Assembly: GCA_920105805.1 (NCBI GenBank)
Contig: CAKKTI010000039.1
Location: forward strand, 21,647 to 85,646
Length of the DNA stretch: 64,000 bases
Source of the DNA: Condylostoma magnum
Lineage: Eukaryota > Ciliophora > Heterotrichea > Heterotrichida > Condylostomatidae
Direction of reading: 5' to 3'
The translations under genes were made by a program, and so were the position numbers. The notes under the pieces are model-generated. The model was not told the origin of the DNA, made no database searches, and worked only from the letters and a program-made list of their open reading frames with translations. Position 1 is the stretch's first letter, and each line of letters begins with the position of its first letter. Shown piece after piece: positions 24,856 to 35,773 of this stretch.

Positions 24856-24969
24856 ATGGAAAGCTATACAAAAGACTATTAACAGCTGTTATACAACTCC
24901 AAACCTTTTCAAAGGTAATTTACCAAATTAATTATACTTGTTTATTCTGGCTAGAGATTAAGAGAATAG
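24856..24969 (+). CDS. Small candidate gene, 37 residues
   Basis: ATG at 24856 opens a frame that ends in a tandem TAG TAG (24967-24972), the same double-stop pattern seen at ends of clear genes here. The peptide starts MESYTKDYQQLLYNSKPFQR and has a hydrophobic KLIILVYS centre. It lies tail-to-tail with the ankyrin gene, whose own TAG TAG is 17 bp away. It is too short for family recognition and could be chance; the double stop is the only positive sign. Confidence 0.25.
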
Positions 24970-24991
24970 TAGGCCTTGACCTTAACTTCTA

Positions 24992-25801
24992 CTAATACAG
25001 TATTGATTCCTATCTATTTCCTAAAAAGCTTATTTTAGGATCAACCTTTTTGTATGCTAAGGTTTTATTCTTTAAAACTCTTACAATTTCTAGATGTTCT
25101 TTTGATTATGCTAATTACTAAGGAGTTCTTCCTGCAATATCAAAACAAATAGGGTTTGCATTTCTTTCTAATAAAAAATTCAAAATCTCAACTTAATTTC
25201 TTTTAGCAGCTCAATGCAAGCAAGTTTAAAGAGTAGAATCTCTAATTTAAATTAGTTCAGGATATAAATACACAAGTTATTCAATTATTTGAATATCTCC
25301 CTCTTTTACTCCTTTAATAAAGGCTTTGTACTTTGGATGTTTTTTAGTTCTTTCAAAAGAATTTAAACGTTTTAGCTCACTTTACTCTTTTCTTAAACCA
25401 TTAATAGATCTGTTTACTTAAACCTTAAAGCTATCTTATATTCCTTTTAGTTTTTGATTATAACAGTTGAAATAGATCTATAAATTTTACTATGAGGCTT
25501 CAACTGCAGACTTGCCTAAAGCTAGATTAGTCACCTTTTCCCTGTCTTTTAATTAAAAGGTAAATTTGCTTACTATTTACTGCTTTTATTTAGGTTTTTA
25601 CTATACTTTTGATATTACTTTTTCACTTTGCGGTGTTTTAGCTCTAGACTTAACAGTTGCATCATATTTCCTAATAAAACTCCTTTAGCTTAGGACAGAT
25701 CTTCCCTATGACATGTTGCGTCTACTGAATAGTGAGGATCTATTAATGATAAGTCTTTTGGTTCTGCTTGCATTATCATAAAAACCTTAACTTTTTAACA
25801 T
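24992..25801 (-). CDS. Ankyrin-repeat protein
   Basis: 269 residues ending TAG TAG. The N-terminal ~170 residues are basic and unstructured. Ankyrin repeats follow: HPKYKAFIKGVKEGDIQII, DSTLQTCLHWAAKRNQVEIL and DIAGRTPQQLAQSKEHLEIV. The repeat Trp of CLHWAAKRN is TGA, exactly where the ankyrin protein at 13.1 kb also uses TGA (AAHWAAKRN), suggesting related genes. The start (ATG 25801) lies 13 bp from the divergent EF-hand gene. Function unknown. Confidence 0.78.
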
Positions 25802-25814
25802 TTTGTAATAAAAT

Positions 25815-26123
25815 ATGGCCCAGGAAGAAGCTACCCCTCTCAGTGAATAAGAAATTGAGCAATTCAACGCATCTTTGTTATCCTTTTTACGCGATAAGGA
25901 TGAATCTTAACTAGAAATTCTTTTTGGTCTGTTTGATAGAAACAAAAACGGAGTTTTAAGTGGAGATGAAATTAAAACTGTAATGGAGTAAGTATCAGGT
26001 CATGGATTTTCTAATGAATAAGTCTAATCTCTAATTAGCTCAGTAGATGCTAATGGGGATGGAGTTGTTGATATTAGAGAGTTCATTGGAGTTATGCATA
26101 GGTTTACTGATTAGTTAGATTAA
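25815..26123 (+). CDS. EF-hand calcium-binding protein
   Basis: 102 residues to TAA 26121-26123. Two canonical EF-hand loops are seen: DRNKNGVLSGDE (residues ~41-52) and DANGDGVVDIRE (~77-88), both with all calcium ligands. The N-terminal helix is Glu/Gln-rich. It resembles the small two-EF-hand proteins common in ciliates. Alternative ends are TAG 26112 or, if both early triplets are read as Gln, TAG 26151 or later; the frame stays open and plausible for some distance, so the C-terminus is uncertain. Confidence 0.82.
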
Positions 26124-26470
26124 AAATTTAGTATAATATGTAAAGAAAATTAGGTTATAGATGGAAAGGAGGAGTGTATTACAGTGTTAAAAAGTGAGAA
26201 TTGGCGTTATATATCATGAAGGAATTTATGAAAAGATATTATTTAAATTTGTAAGGTAATTTTGTTTATAGAAGGTAGTAAAGAAAGGATGGATAGAACT
26301 AGGTAAAAATAATGTTTTATGTGTGTTATAATCTTTATAAATACCAAAACATAAAATACTGATATAAATACAGCTACCGGTATATTTAATTATACTCATT
26401 TTGAGTAATATCGATTCTATATTATAACTAAGTACTTTTCCTACATATTACTAAAACATACTCAAAAATA
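26124..26470. other. Spacer between convergent genes
   Basis: About 350 bp between the EF-hand gene and the ARID-AlkB gene. The left part could still be coding if the EF-hand stop codons are read through. No other feature was seen. Confidence 0.4.
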
Positions 26471-29400
26471 TTAATTAACTAACCCCTTCTCCAACTTATG
26501 AATCATATCATTGATTAACACTCTAACTTCATTCCTAACTGACTCAGTTGACTTAGTCTTTAACATCTCAGCCTCAGTTTCCTTCTACCTAGCATACGGC
26601 ACAGCTTCATCACTAATCGACAACGTAGAAAACCAAGTTGGCAGATCAATTTCCTCATCATACCTCCTAGCCTCAGCCTGCATATACCTTACCATAATAA
26701 ACGGATGAATCTACCTCAAAATAACTGTAATAGACCTCCCCTGCATATCAGACGGCCTTACACAGTGCTTGATGTTATTAGACGCAAAGCTCAAGTCCTC
26801 CATCTCACACACAACTCCCCTGGGACACGGTATAGTAAACGCTCCATTGCAGAACCCGTAAAACTGCGATCCAAAGCTGAGTCTAGAGTCACTACAGAGC
26901 TTGAACGTGAAAATTGGTTGTCTAAATCTAACAGCGTCGTCAAAGTGTTATGCCAGGCCCTCCGTGCCTGTATGATATATGTTCATAGCCACTGAGTTTA
27001 TAAAGTCCTTAGGTACTATACCATTATCAGACAGTACTTTCTCCACATCCGTCCTAAATCAGAGTGGCGGGGGAGAAACATCCACTCTCACTCCTCCAGC
27101 TATGGAAGACTGAGGTTCTGCAAGTTGGCATGCAGTCCACATGTACCGCACTCCAAAGAAGAACTTAGTGCGCTTTAAAACACTTCCCACCTTAGTAGGC
27201 TGGGCTGTATTAGGCAGAAATTGGCCCTTTTTAAAATCTTCTTCCACCTCGAAGGCCTTTTCCTCTAATTTTTCAAGCTCCTCGTTGGAGAAGATGTTCT
27301 CGTATGTAACTACTCCTACTCTTACTAGGTCGCCTTCTTGGAAGTTTTCCCAGTTTTTAAAACTTGGAGGAAGGTCGTCTTTGTGGAAGTAAAAGATCTT
27401 CTTGAGGACCTCTCGGCCTCTTAGTTTAAGCTTCTCCTGCTTTGTGATGAGGTCGTATGAGAAGCTGTCGCGGGTGTTGATTATGTAATAAAGCATTGGA
27501 GGTTAGGAAACTAGTTCTTGAAGACCGTCGCCTCCGAAGTAGTCAGTTTGAGTTTTTATTTAGTTGCATTAGGGGCAAAAATTACTGTTTTGTTGGTGGT
27601 AAGCTAGTATATAGGAAATGTTTCATTGTTTTAGTTGCTTTTATGGGGTAATTGGACAGTTGCAGTTTTTTAATACAGAGTTTATTCTTACATGGGGTTA
27701 TAGTTGCTTTGTACCGTGGATGTGCTGTCTGTGCTTTATCCAGTCTACCAGCATGCCTTGTATTTTCATTTCTAGTACTTATATATACGCACAAAGTAGG
27801 ATTCGAGTTCTTTTAGTAGAAATTTGCCAAAGTTACTTTGTTATGTATAGTTCTAGTTTGATTCTTAAAGCTTATCGTTTACTGAGTTCAGATGGACTGA
27901 AATTTAAACTAAGAGAGTTCTTAACTGCCCTTGTGCTACAAGCTCCTTTCTATGTTATGAATCCTATAAAAACCTGTCCTCTTTCTCCTACTTTACCTGG
28001 CTTAAGCAGATATTTATTACTAGGATTTAAATGAATCGCTGTAAGAGTATCATGTCCAAACAACCTTCATATTTCTGAAATTCCTTATAAAACATAATTT
28101 GTTTCTTCTTTATGCTGATTTAAAAAGAAATCCTTACATTTAGACTCAGGGCATTTTTTCAGTACACTGGTATACAGCCATTACCTACTGAAAATCTCGT
28201 CTATTTTCCCCTATACATCCATAATATACCCTTACTCCTCCTCTGGTGTCAAATTACACCGCTTCAATGTTCCAACTTAAAACGCTAAGGGTGCCAAAGG
28301 CTTATACTTATCCTCTACTCCAGACTACTTACTCTCACTGGGGAGTATATAGGTAACTCCGCAACACCTTTGTATATTAGCTGCAGATTACTTTTTTCTT
28401 ATAAAATGCGCATTTGTCTACTTTTATTTCAACAAATCCACTTCTTGCTTTTCAATTTCCGCCTGAATATCTATAGGTGCATATCCAGACTTAAAATCAA
28501 TTCTATATCCAAGCTCCTAAGGAGGCCTGTGTCTAAACTCATTAGTCATAGGATTAGGAACATTTTATAGTAAAGAACTGATTAATTTAGCCTTCTACGA
28601 AGGCCTTCCTCTTCTCTAAGGAGTTTATTATACAGGAACAGGAGTTTCCTTTACCTCAGTAATAACTTTTTTCTCAGGCAGTTTTTCCTACTCAAACGGC
28701 CTTGTGCGCTTTAGTATAGATTTAGGGGCAACTGGTGCTGAGTTTTACTTCTTAGGAATTCGTATACTTTATATCAACTTATCTAATTTCTACTTTTCCT
28801 GCTTAGACTTAATTTCAGTATACTCAACAACGGTTTTTTACGGAGTTTTTTACTGCCTTGCAGCTTATTTTAGTAATTTAAGCGGCTAGTTTATCCTTAT
28901 AAGAGTAGAATCGTCTTTTTTCTTATCTCCGAAAATTTGGTCAAAGGCCGGCAATTTTACTACATTTCCAGTTTCTTCGTTTAGCTTAGGAAGTCGTATT
29001 TGGGTAGGAGATTGTCCATTTCTGGATTTTAAGGCTGAGTCATCTCCAGTGCTCTAAGTTTAATGGCTATCATCGGACCTAGAGTCAGTTTTGCTTTACT
29101 AACTTGATTGAGCACAATCTTTTATAATATTTATATAAACAGACTCACCCGAGATAAATGTGGAAACTGGGCCATTGTTTCTCACCCAGCGATAGAAACC
29201 CTTCAAACTGTTTTGGTAAATCCTCTAGAATATCTACTAAGAAACTGCATCTGGATCCAAAACTCCTAAAAGTTTGCCAACAGTATCCCAGTAAATCTTC
29301 TTATATAAATTCTTTACTGAAATTATGCAATGGAATAAATCATATAATTTCAACTATTTTTCATGAATATGAAAGACAGCATCAGGCACTGGCAGTTTGT

Positions 29401-29638
29401 TCAGATTGCAGTAGGAGCGTAATAGCAGTTGAAAGTTTACCTTCGGCTCCTCAAAGCTTGCAGTTGGGATCCTCTGTTTTAGCAGTCCTGGGACATTACA
29501 ACCACAAATACAGGGTTTTTGGGTGCTGTTCTTATCTAGTGCCAAATCAAGGTAGAACGATGGCACATCCTTTATTGGTATAGTGAGCAGGGTCTCTCGG
29601 TCCTTGTATCTGTTTTTTTATTTACGCACAGAGTTCAT
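26471..29638 (-). CDS. ARID domain - zinc-ribbon - AlkB-like 2OG dioxygenase fusion
   Basis: 1055 residues to TAA 26471-26473 (or TGA 26462). Residues ~68-155 fit an ARID/BRIGHT DNA-binding domain: NFQLLLRSYCNLNKLP, LYDLFHCIISVKNLYKKIYW and GVLDPDAVSQQIFQRIYQ. A long charged linker follows. Two Cys clusters (KKCPESKCKDFF and NCNCP with NFCPQCN) look metal-binding. The C-terminal third is an AlkB-type Fe(II)/2-oxoglutarate oxygenase: iron ligands His898-x-Asp900 (AQHFDDAVRF) and His958 (IKHCVRP), and the 2OG-binding Arg975 (VILRQIHP). A chromatin-bound demethylase of DNA or RNA is a reasonable inference; substrate unknown. Two in-frame TGA codons (EIWRLFG, KQWNIS) encode Trp. Confidence 0.82.
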
Positions 29639-29745
29639 TGTTTTAAAATTATCTCTCAACCTCTTGTATAGTTTGACAGTAAAAGGGGAAATTTTAAGAG
29701 AAAATAAGTAAATTTTAAAGTTGTTTTTTAGATTTTTATACAAAA

Positions 29746-30513
29746 CTATCTGTCTAGTAGGCAATTAATTATTCTATGGAGTAATTGCGGTGCATGAGCT
29801 TCTTTTATACTAATTTCTGTCTTAAGCTCCGCTGGTATTTTGTGAGCTTCTATTGAAAAGTCTTCAACGGTAATAATTCAGTCGCTTTATTATTGGGTTA
29901 TTTAAGCTTGGATATAGTGGCCGTGGTATCTAACTGTCAGTCTGAATCGTTTATTGCCTACAACATCAACTTAAAATCCTCCAAAGTTGTGATAAAATTT
30001 CAATATTTTTGTAATTTTATTAATTTTAGTTTTGTGGGAATTACTTTAGTGCTGAATTCGTTCATTTATTTACTCTATTTCTTGCTATAGTTATTATTTT
30101 GTATCTTTTTGTTATACTATATTACTTTCAAACCTATTTTTACATTCAAAGATTGAGTGTTTTATTTTATATAACTATTCTCTCAAACTTCTCTTTTCTA
30201 ATTACATTTTTTTATATTTCTCAGTAAGATCAAGTTCTTTGAATGACTAAGAAAGGTTTTCCTTTGCTTGATTAATTTCGTGGATTACTTGCTTTTATAC
30301 ATCATCAATATCTACGTTTGACTATAATTCATTTAACTGTTTTATTACAGTTTGTAGTTACTCTAATCTTTCATTAACAGCTTACTTTTATAGTTAATTT
30401 TCACTCATCTCGTTTTTATTTAGCTCAATTATCTAGTTGCAAGATGTTAAGGTTCTTTTAGACCAGTTGTAATTATCCTTAGCCCTCTTCTACTAGTCAA
30501 TTTAAATATCCAT
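29746..30513 (-). CDS. Coiled-coil protein with C-terminal globular domain
   Basis: 255 residues to TAG 29746-29748 (TAA 29728 alternative). Residues ~1-165 are coiled coil (EQLQTVIKQLNELQSNVDID). A globular C-terminus follows: ILKFYHNFGGFQVDVVGNKR, RLTVRYHGHYIQAQI and WIITVEDFSIEAHKIP, ending with a helix (APQLLHRIINCLLDR). This 'coiled coil plus RWD-like beta sheet and helices' design is typical of SPC24/SPC25-type kinetochore subunits, but the match is structural guesswork. It starts 38 nt after the stop of the WD40 gene. Confidence 0.6.
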
Positions 30514-30551
30514 TTTGTAAATTTTAGCGGTAGTAATATTATGAATAAAAT

Positions 30552-32966
30552 TTATCTATTTAAAAACCTTCTAGGAGGAGTTAAAGTTGGCAAGTTTAGT
30601 TTTGGAGTTTCCTTTTTTGGTATAAGCAGCTTAGGAGTTGATGATTATCTATATTTTTACTTGTTTTACAGTCTCTTCAATCTCTATCAATTAAATTTAG
30701 TGGATTTTATTGGTTTTAAGGCTATAGGAAGTTTTGCTATATTTCTAATAAGATTCAAAGCTTTGTTAGAAGAATTTTGTTAAATGTTTTTTTATAATGC
30801 TTTGTTAGTTATTTTGGTTATTTTTGCTTCACTTTATATTTTACTTATGCCTGGATTATCATTGTTGAATTGTACAGGAATATGATCCTCAACTTATAGT
30901 AGTTCTGGCCGTTCAAAGGCTTAATATACATAATTCAGTCAAACTTTAGATATTGTGGACCCATTACCTATAAGAATTGACCTACCTCCTTATACAAATT
31001 AGATCGATGTTACTTACTCAGTAAACTGAAGTTCTTTTAGTAAGTTTTTATTAATATCTCAAAATTTGATCTTTTTATCTTTTGAGGAAGTGGCTAGTAT
31101 ATCATTTACATAATCAATCGAGTAATCTAGTATTCTCTTATCATGTCCAGTTGGCTTCATTTGATTAATTTGCTTTATAGAATCATACTCAAGCAAAAGA
31201 TAATCTATCTCCCCTGACTTTCAGCCTATAACAAGCACGTTATCAATAGAACTTAGTTAACTTACACCCATTCCTATCTTTAGCCTCTTAATTTAACTTA
31301 TATTATCTTGCTGTATTTTTGATATCTTTAAATATCCATCAATACAAACAGTGATTAAATATTCTCTGATTTCTCTAAACATATAAATTTAGTTTTTGTG
31401 TAGATGAAATCTTCCGTAAACCTGCCTTCAATTTCCAGTGTTCACTACTATTAATAATCCTTGTCCAATAGTAAATCCAATAAAAGCCTCCATTTAGCTA
31501 TCAGAATGTAATGGTTTGTCATGACTCATAAATTACAACTCCGAATCATGCAATGGTAGCTCATTATTCAGTATATGCATTGTGATTATAGATTAACCTA
31601 CATTTTTTCTCTCAGCATCTCTAATCTACTGTGGCTCTACTATATCATCTATATTTCCCGTAAGCAATTAGTAACTAAAAATACAAATTGATCCATTTGA
31701 CAGTAAGCAGATCAATTGCTTTTTTATATCAAGGTAGTGAATCTCTTGTATATCTGATCTAGTAGGAGGAGGGAAAACAGTTGACTATAATTCTCCAGTT
31801 AATTTATACAGTTGAATGGTATTATCGTCAGTCAGTACACCAATATGCTGATCTGTCTTGAAGATTTATTTCACTTAGTTATCACATTTAGCAAAAAAAT
31901 CGTATTTAAAATGAATCGAAGCAATCACTAAAACTCCTCCTTATGCGTATGCGATTGTACTAGAATTTAAAAAATTCACATAGCTTAATTAAGAGCCGTA
32001 TTTGGTTGGCAGGGGGAAAGTGTATATCAAGGAAAATTAATTAAAATCTCAGATTCTAATTGTACAGTCCAAACTCACTGTCAGTAAAAAGTTCTAGTTT
32101 TATGTAAGCTTAATAGAAGCAATTGGCCTAGAATGAGCCTCAATTAGATTACAGCATCTACCTTCATGGAAAAGATTATAAACCGCTATATGTCCATTAT
32201 AGCCACCTGCAATTATATACTCAAAACTTAAATTACAGTCAACATCTGTTATAAATGAATTAGGTACAACTTAATTAATTATTTAAATCAGCCGATACAA
32301 TTTTATATTATAAATAATCATCTAGTTGTTGTTATAAATCATTAAAATTTTACCTTTTAAATCGATTTTAGTGCTTTTAATTCAATCTAGCTCTGTTTAA
32401 ATCTCTTTTATTATATTTATTTTTACACTTATTTTTTTGCCTTTAGGATCAAGCCAGGATGATTGCTAAACGTCAAATTCGTTTTTTATTTAAAGCTTAG
32501 CGAAACTTATACAACTTTTGCCTATTAATATCAGTAATTCTTTCTTGTCAATATAATGCATATTAAAGATTTACTAATAATTTAGCTATACAGTTTTTAT
32601 ATAATCTAATAAGTCACTTAAAATGAGTAACCTATAATCATTTGTTGCTAAAATATACAAGTGCTGTTTGGATAAATAAATTATACTATTAGCCTCTGAA
32701 ATATTATACGAGTCAATGAATACTTTTCTATGCTTTTCTACTCCCTTTAAATCAAAAAGATATAATTACCGCCTGTTAAATGAGACATATAGGTTGAAAT
32801 TTGGATTCCATAGTATTTATCTCAAATGGAACTATTGCTTTTTAAACTTTGTTTCCTTTTTAACTCCTATGTATTCAATCAATTACTACTTTTGGACTTT
32901 AGTAGGAGATTTTAGATGATCTTAGAAATCAATTTTACTTACTCTAGTTTTTCTCTAACTATACAT
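30552..32966 (-). CDS. WD40-repeat protein
   Basis: 804 residues to TAA 30552-30554. At least seven WD-like repeats are spread over two propeller-like halves. Clear units are SLDCTIRIWDFNQFSL and SSKDKKIKFWDINKNL. In both, the signature Trp of the Trp-Asp end is TGA (32049-32051 and 31059-31061), perhaps the cleanest proof of TGA = Trp. The C-terminus is basic and Pro-rich (KKETPKLNLPTLTPPRRFL). The start is ATG 32966, 11 nt after the stop of the upstream gene on the same strand. The particular WD40 family cannot be named. Confidence 0.85.
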
Positions 32967-32980
32967 ATTTTAAAATTTTA

Positions 32981-33688
32981 CTAATCATACCTCAAAGCTT
33001 TTCTGATAATTCTTCTTTTGTTGAAATTTTGTTTTATTGGATATTTCCAGTCGTAGTCTTATGCATCAGAGGTTCTGCTTACTACCTATTGTTCACTAAA
33101 TAACGCATTACTAGGGGTCTTTTCCCCCTTTATAATAAAAGACTAATTGTTTCTAGCTTTTACATACTCAACAACGAATTTCATGAGAATCCTAAATTAC
33201 ACTGCAATTTGAGAAACTTCATCTCCGTATACAATATCACCGATATTTTACAATTTTGTTAGTTATTCGTATATACAGTCTTTTTAACTATCGAAATTTT
33301 TCCTTAGATCTTCAAGAACGAATACTAAGAAATCATATAGGTTTTATTTGAGCTTCTATTATTTTGTTTTTTAAGGAGTATGCTCAGGGTTGTAGAAATG
33401 TTAACCTACAAGAGATTATTCCTACGATTAGATTTAATCTAAGGACTATTAGATATTTGAATTTGTTAGAATTGTGGCTTATTCGAAATTTATCTCATCT
33501 AAGTCCATAAGCTCAGTCAGTACATTTTCCCCAACTACTTATACAGGCTGAAATAAACTTGAAAATTTAGTAAAATTCTACGAGAAGTTATCAGATAAGG
33601 TGATAGATGTTGGCATCAGCTAGTTGTTAATCGGCTGGTTATTAAAAGCCAATTCATTCTAAAATTTAAAAACTTCGTTTTCAGACAT
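32981..33688 (-). CDS. Unassigned helical protein
   Basis: 235 residues ending TAG TAA (32981-32983, 32978-32980). The N-terminal half is Asn/Gln-rich and disordered. The second half is helical with FLVFVLEDLRKNFDSQ and QFRILMKFVVEYVKARNNQ, and the C-terminus is basic (FNKRRIIRKALRYD). I do not recognise the family. The same-strand WD40 gene begins 11 nt downstream. Confidence 0.6.
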
Positions 33689-33747
33689 GATTATTCTTTA
33701 ATTTTTATATTTTCATAGTGATTAGGTAACTCGTTAGATAAATTAAT

Positions 33748-34617
33748 ATGTAATGTAAAACAGATTTAGAATAGCGTGTACAGGATTTAGCTATATATAT
33801 CAATATTAACACTTTATGACTGCAGAGCAAAAACGCAGATCTTGATATAGATCTGGAATCACTATTACAATAAACACCTATTGGATAACTAGATTATGTA
33901 CAGACCATTGTAAAATTTATTATAGATAATTAACCAGATAATGACGAGGAAAATTATTTAAAGTATCAGCACGCTTTATAAAAACTAGAGGGAGAGATAA
34001 GAAATCATATCAAGATTTAATAATAATTGAAATTATACGTAGAATCTTCGTAGTTGGAACTAGAGGAATACTAGAAATTGGAGTAGGAGGCATCTTAATA
34101 GAATTAAACTGCTATTATGCAGCTAGAATTGTAAAATAAAAGGCTGTAGGAATAAGTAGAAAGTTTACATAACCAGTTTCAACTATCTTCGATTAAAAAG
34201 CTATAAATATAGCTATAAGGTTGTAAAAATGAACTTAGTATCAAAAATAACATTATTCATAATTTAAACAAGAAATTAGTACAATTAAAGCAATAATAAA
34301 GTAAAAAAGTTATTAAAAATTACTAAATTAGCACATAACATAGTTTCAAAGACTACTACAAAGACAAATTGAAGGATAAGAAGCTAGATATTTCTTTATA
34401 GGAGAAAATGATAAGGAAAAATAGGATTTCTCCGTACAAGAAATCTTCCCTTAACTCCAATAGAACTGATAAATCTAACTTATAACGATGTAATGATAGC
34501 CTTTTACTAAGTTCTAGCAGATCCTCAAGAAAAATGGAATAAAGGACATTGAGCAATGAAAGATATATCAAACTAAGCAAAATCAACAAACCAAATTTAA
34601 ATTCATCTAGAAGGTAA
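33748..34617 (+). CDS. Coiled-coil protein
   Basis: 289 residues to TAA 34615-34617. After a short N-terminus the protein is coiled coil (QLEIQ/Glu-Leu heptads, e.g. SSQLELEEYQKLEQEASQQ), and then has a basic Ser-rich tail (SPYKKSSLNSNRTDKSN). The start ATG 33748 is the only in-frame Met upstream of the coiled coil, 59 bp from the divergent gene. No named family; a cytoskeletal or scaffold role is likely but unproven. Confidence 0.55.
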
Positions 34618-34639
34618 GATTATAATTATAATTATTCTA

Positions 34640-35341
34640 TCAATCTCTTATATTATTTCCCTATTTTTGCTCAATTTCAGATTCTAAGTAATTCTCCCTA
34701 ACCTTTAAACTATTAAAGTCTTCAGAGCAGTCTTATACAAATTTTAAGATTTATTACTTTTCCTACTATAGCAAATCTAACTCTACTTACAATTTTTCTA
34801 CTTCTCTTACTATAGGCCTAAACTCCTTCAAACGGTCCAATTTTAGCACCATCTGCTCATTATTTCTACCCTATTGCATACTTTGGCTGATAGCAATGGC
34901 CATTTAATTAATTGCTTAGTCAAGGTCCTCGTTACTGGTAAATCCTTAACTATTTTACAACTTTTGTGATAATATTTCCTTTAGTTCACTTTCAGTTTCC
35001 TATACTTTTAACAATTATTTTTTAAATTCTGTATGCTTTTATGCTACTAAAGCCATTCTAGTTTAAATTTAGTAAAGTTGTTGATTCAGGTCCTTTTAAT
35101 TCTATGATGCACCTCAATCTCTTAGGGATTTTAAAACTCCACACAATTAGTGAAGATCAGACCCATCATTGGTTCTGAATTTGGCAACATAGTCTACTAC
35201 GGCTGCTGTTAGGTCTAAGTGTCTGGTTCTTTAGATTGTTGATTTGCTGTCCATGCTTTAAACATATTATTCAAATTCCTCTGCGGATTACTCATATTCG
35301 TCAAGGCGGAAATTAGTGGTATCGTGATTAAGGGATTTCAT
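34640..35341 (-). CDS. Coiled-coil protein
   Basis: 233 residues, ending in tandem TGA TAG (34640-34642, 34637-34639). An N-terminal helical domain (LDLTAAVVDYVAKFRTNDG, LHQLCGVLKSLRDWG, Trp from TGA) is followed by continuous coiled coil to the end. It converges with the preceding coiled-coil gene, 22 bp between stops. Not assigned. Confidence 0.58.
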
Positions 35342-35773
35342 ATTTTAAAATTTAATCTGTTTTCTGAACTACTTTATGTATAATTAAGGGTTTTTGCAGT
35401 TGCTTAGGTTTAAGTATACTTAACTAAGCTTTTTAAAATTATTACATATATAAGTGATAAAGTCTATATTGAACTTAATTGCTTTAAGGAAACTAAAATG
35501 GATATATCATAGAATTATTATAGGAAAGGATAGTTTTAATCACCTTTAAATTATACTATATCAGTGTTTGTAAAATGGACAGTATTATTTAAAGTAATAG
35601 AGGGAGTATATTGGAAGTTTCTGGGATTAAATAAGTAGCTACATTAATACGATTTTACTCAATTACTAAGCTTATAATTGCATGTATATAATACAGTCAA
35701 ATTATCCAACTATTCTTTAACCCCATTGACAAATGAGTACTAACCTATTCATAATCTTAATTATTAAAAATAT
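35342..35773. other. AT-rich spacer between divergent genes
   Basis: About 430 bp between the start of the coiled-coil gene and the start of the K+ channel gene. It must include both 5' regions. Runs of A/T dominate. No convincing reading frame or motif was seen. Confidence 0.4.

Noticed and set aside
28320-28345. 15-nt GT...AG element inside the ARID-AlkB gene (gtaagtagtctggag)
   Set aside because: It ends GAG rather than TAG, lies in a poorly conserved linker and the frame is intact without splicing, so there is no positive evidence for an intron.
30541-30783. 80-residue plus-strand ORF
   Set aside because: Antisense to the basic C-terminal tail of the WD40 protein.
32900-33000. An intron linking the 33.0-33.7 kb gene with the WD40 gene
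   Set aside because: The upstream frame ends in TAG TAA and a fresh ATG 11 nt later opens the WD40 frame, so two genes explain it better.
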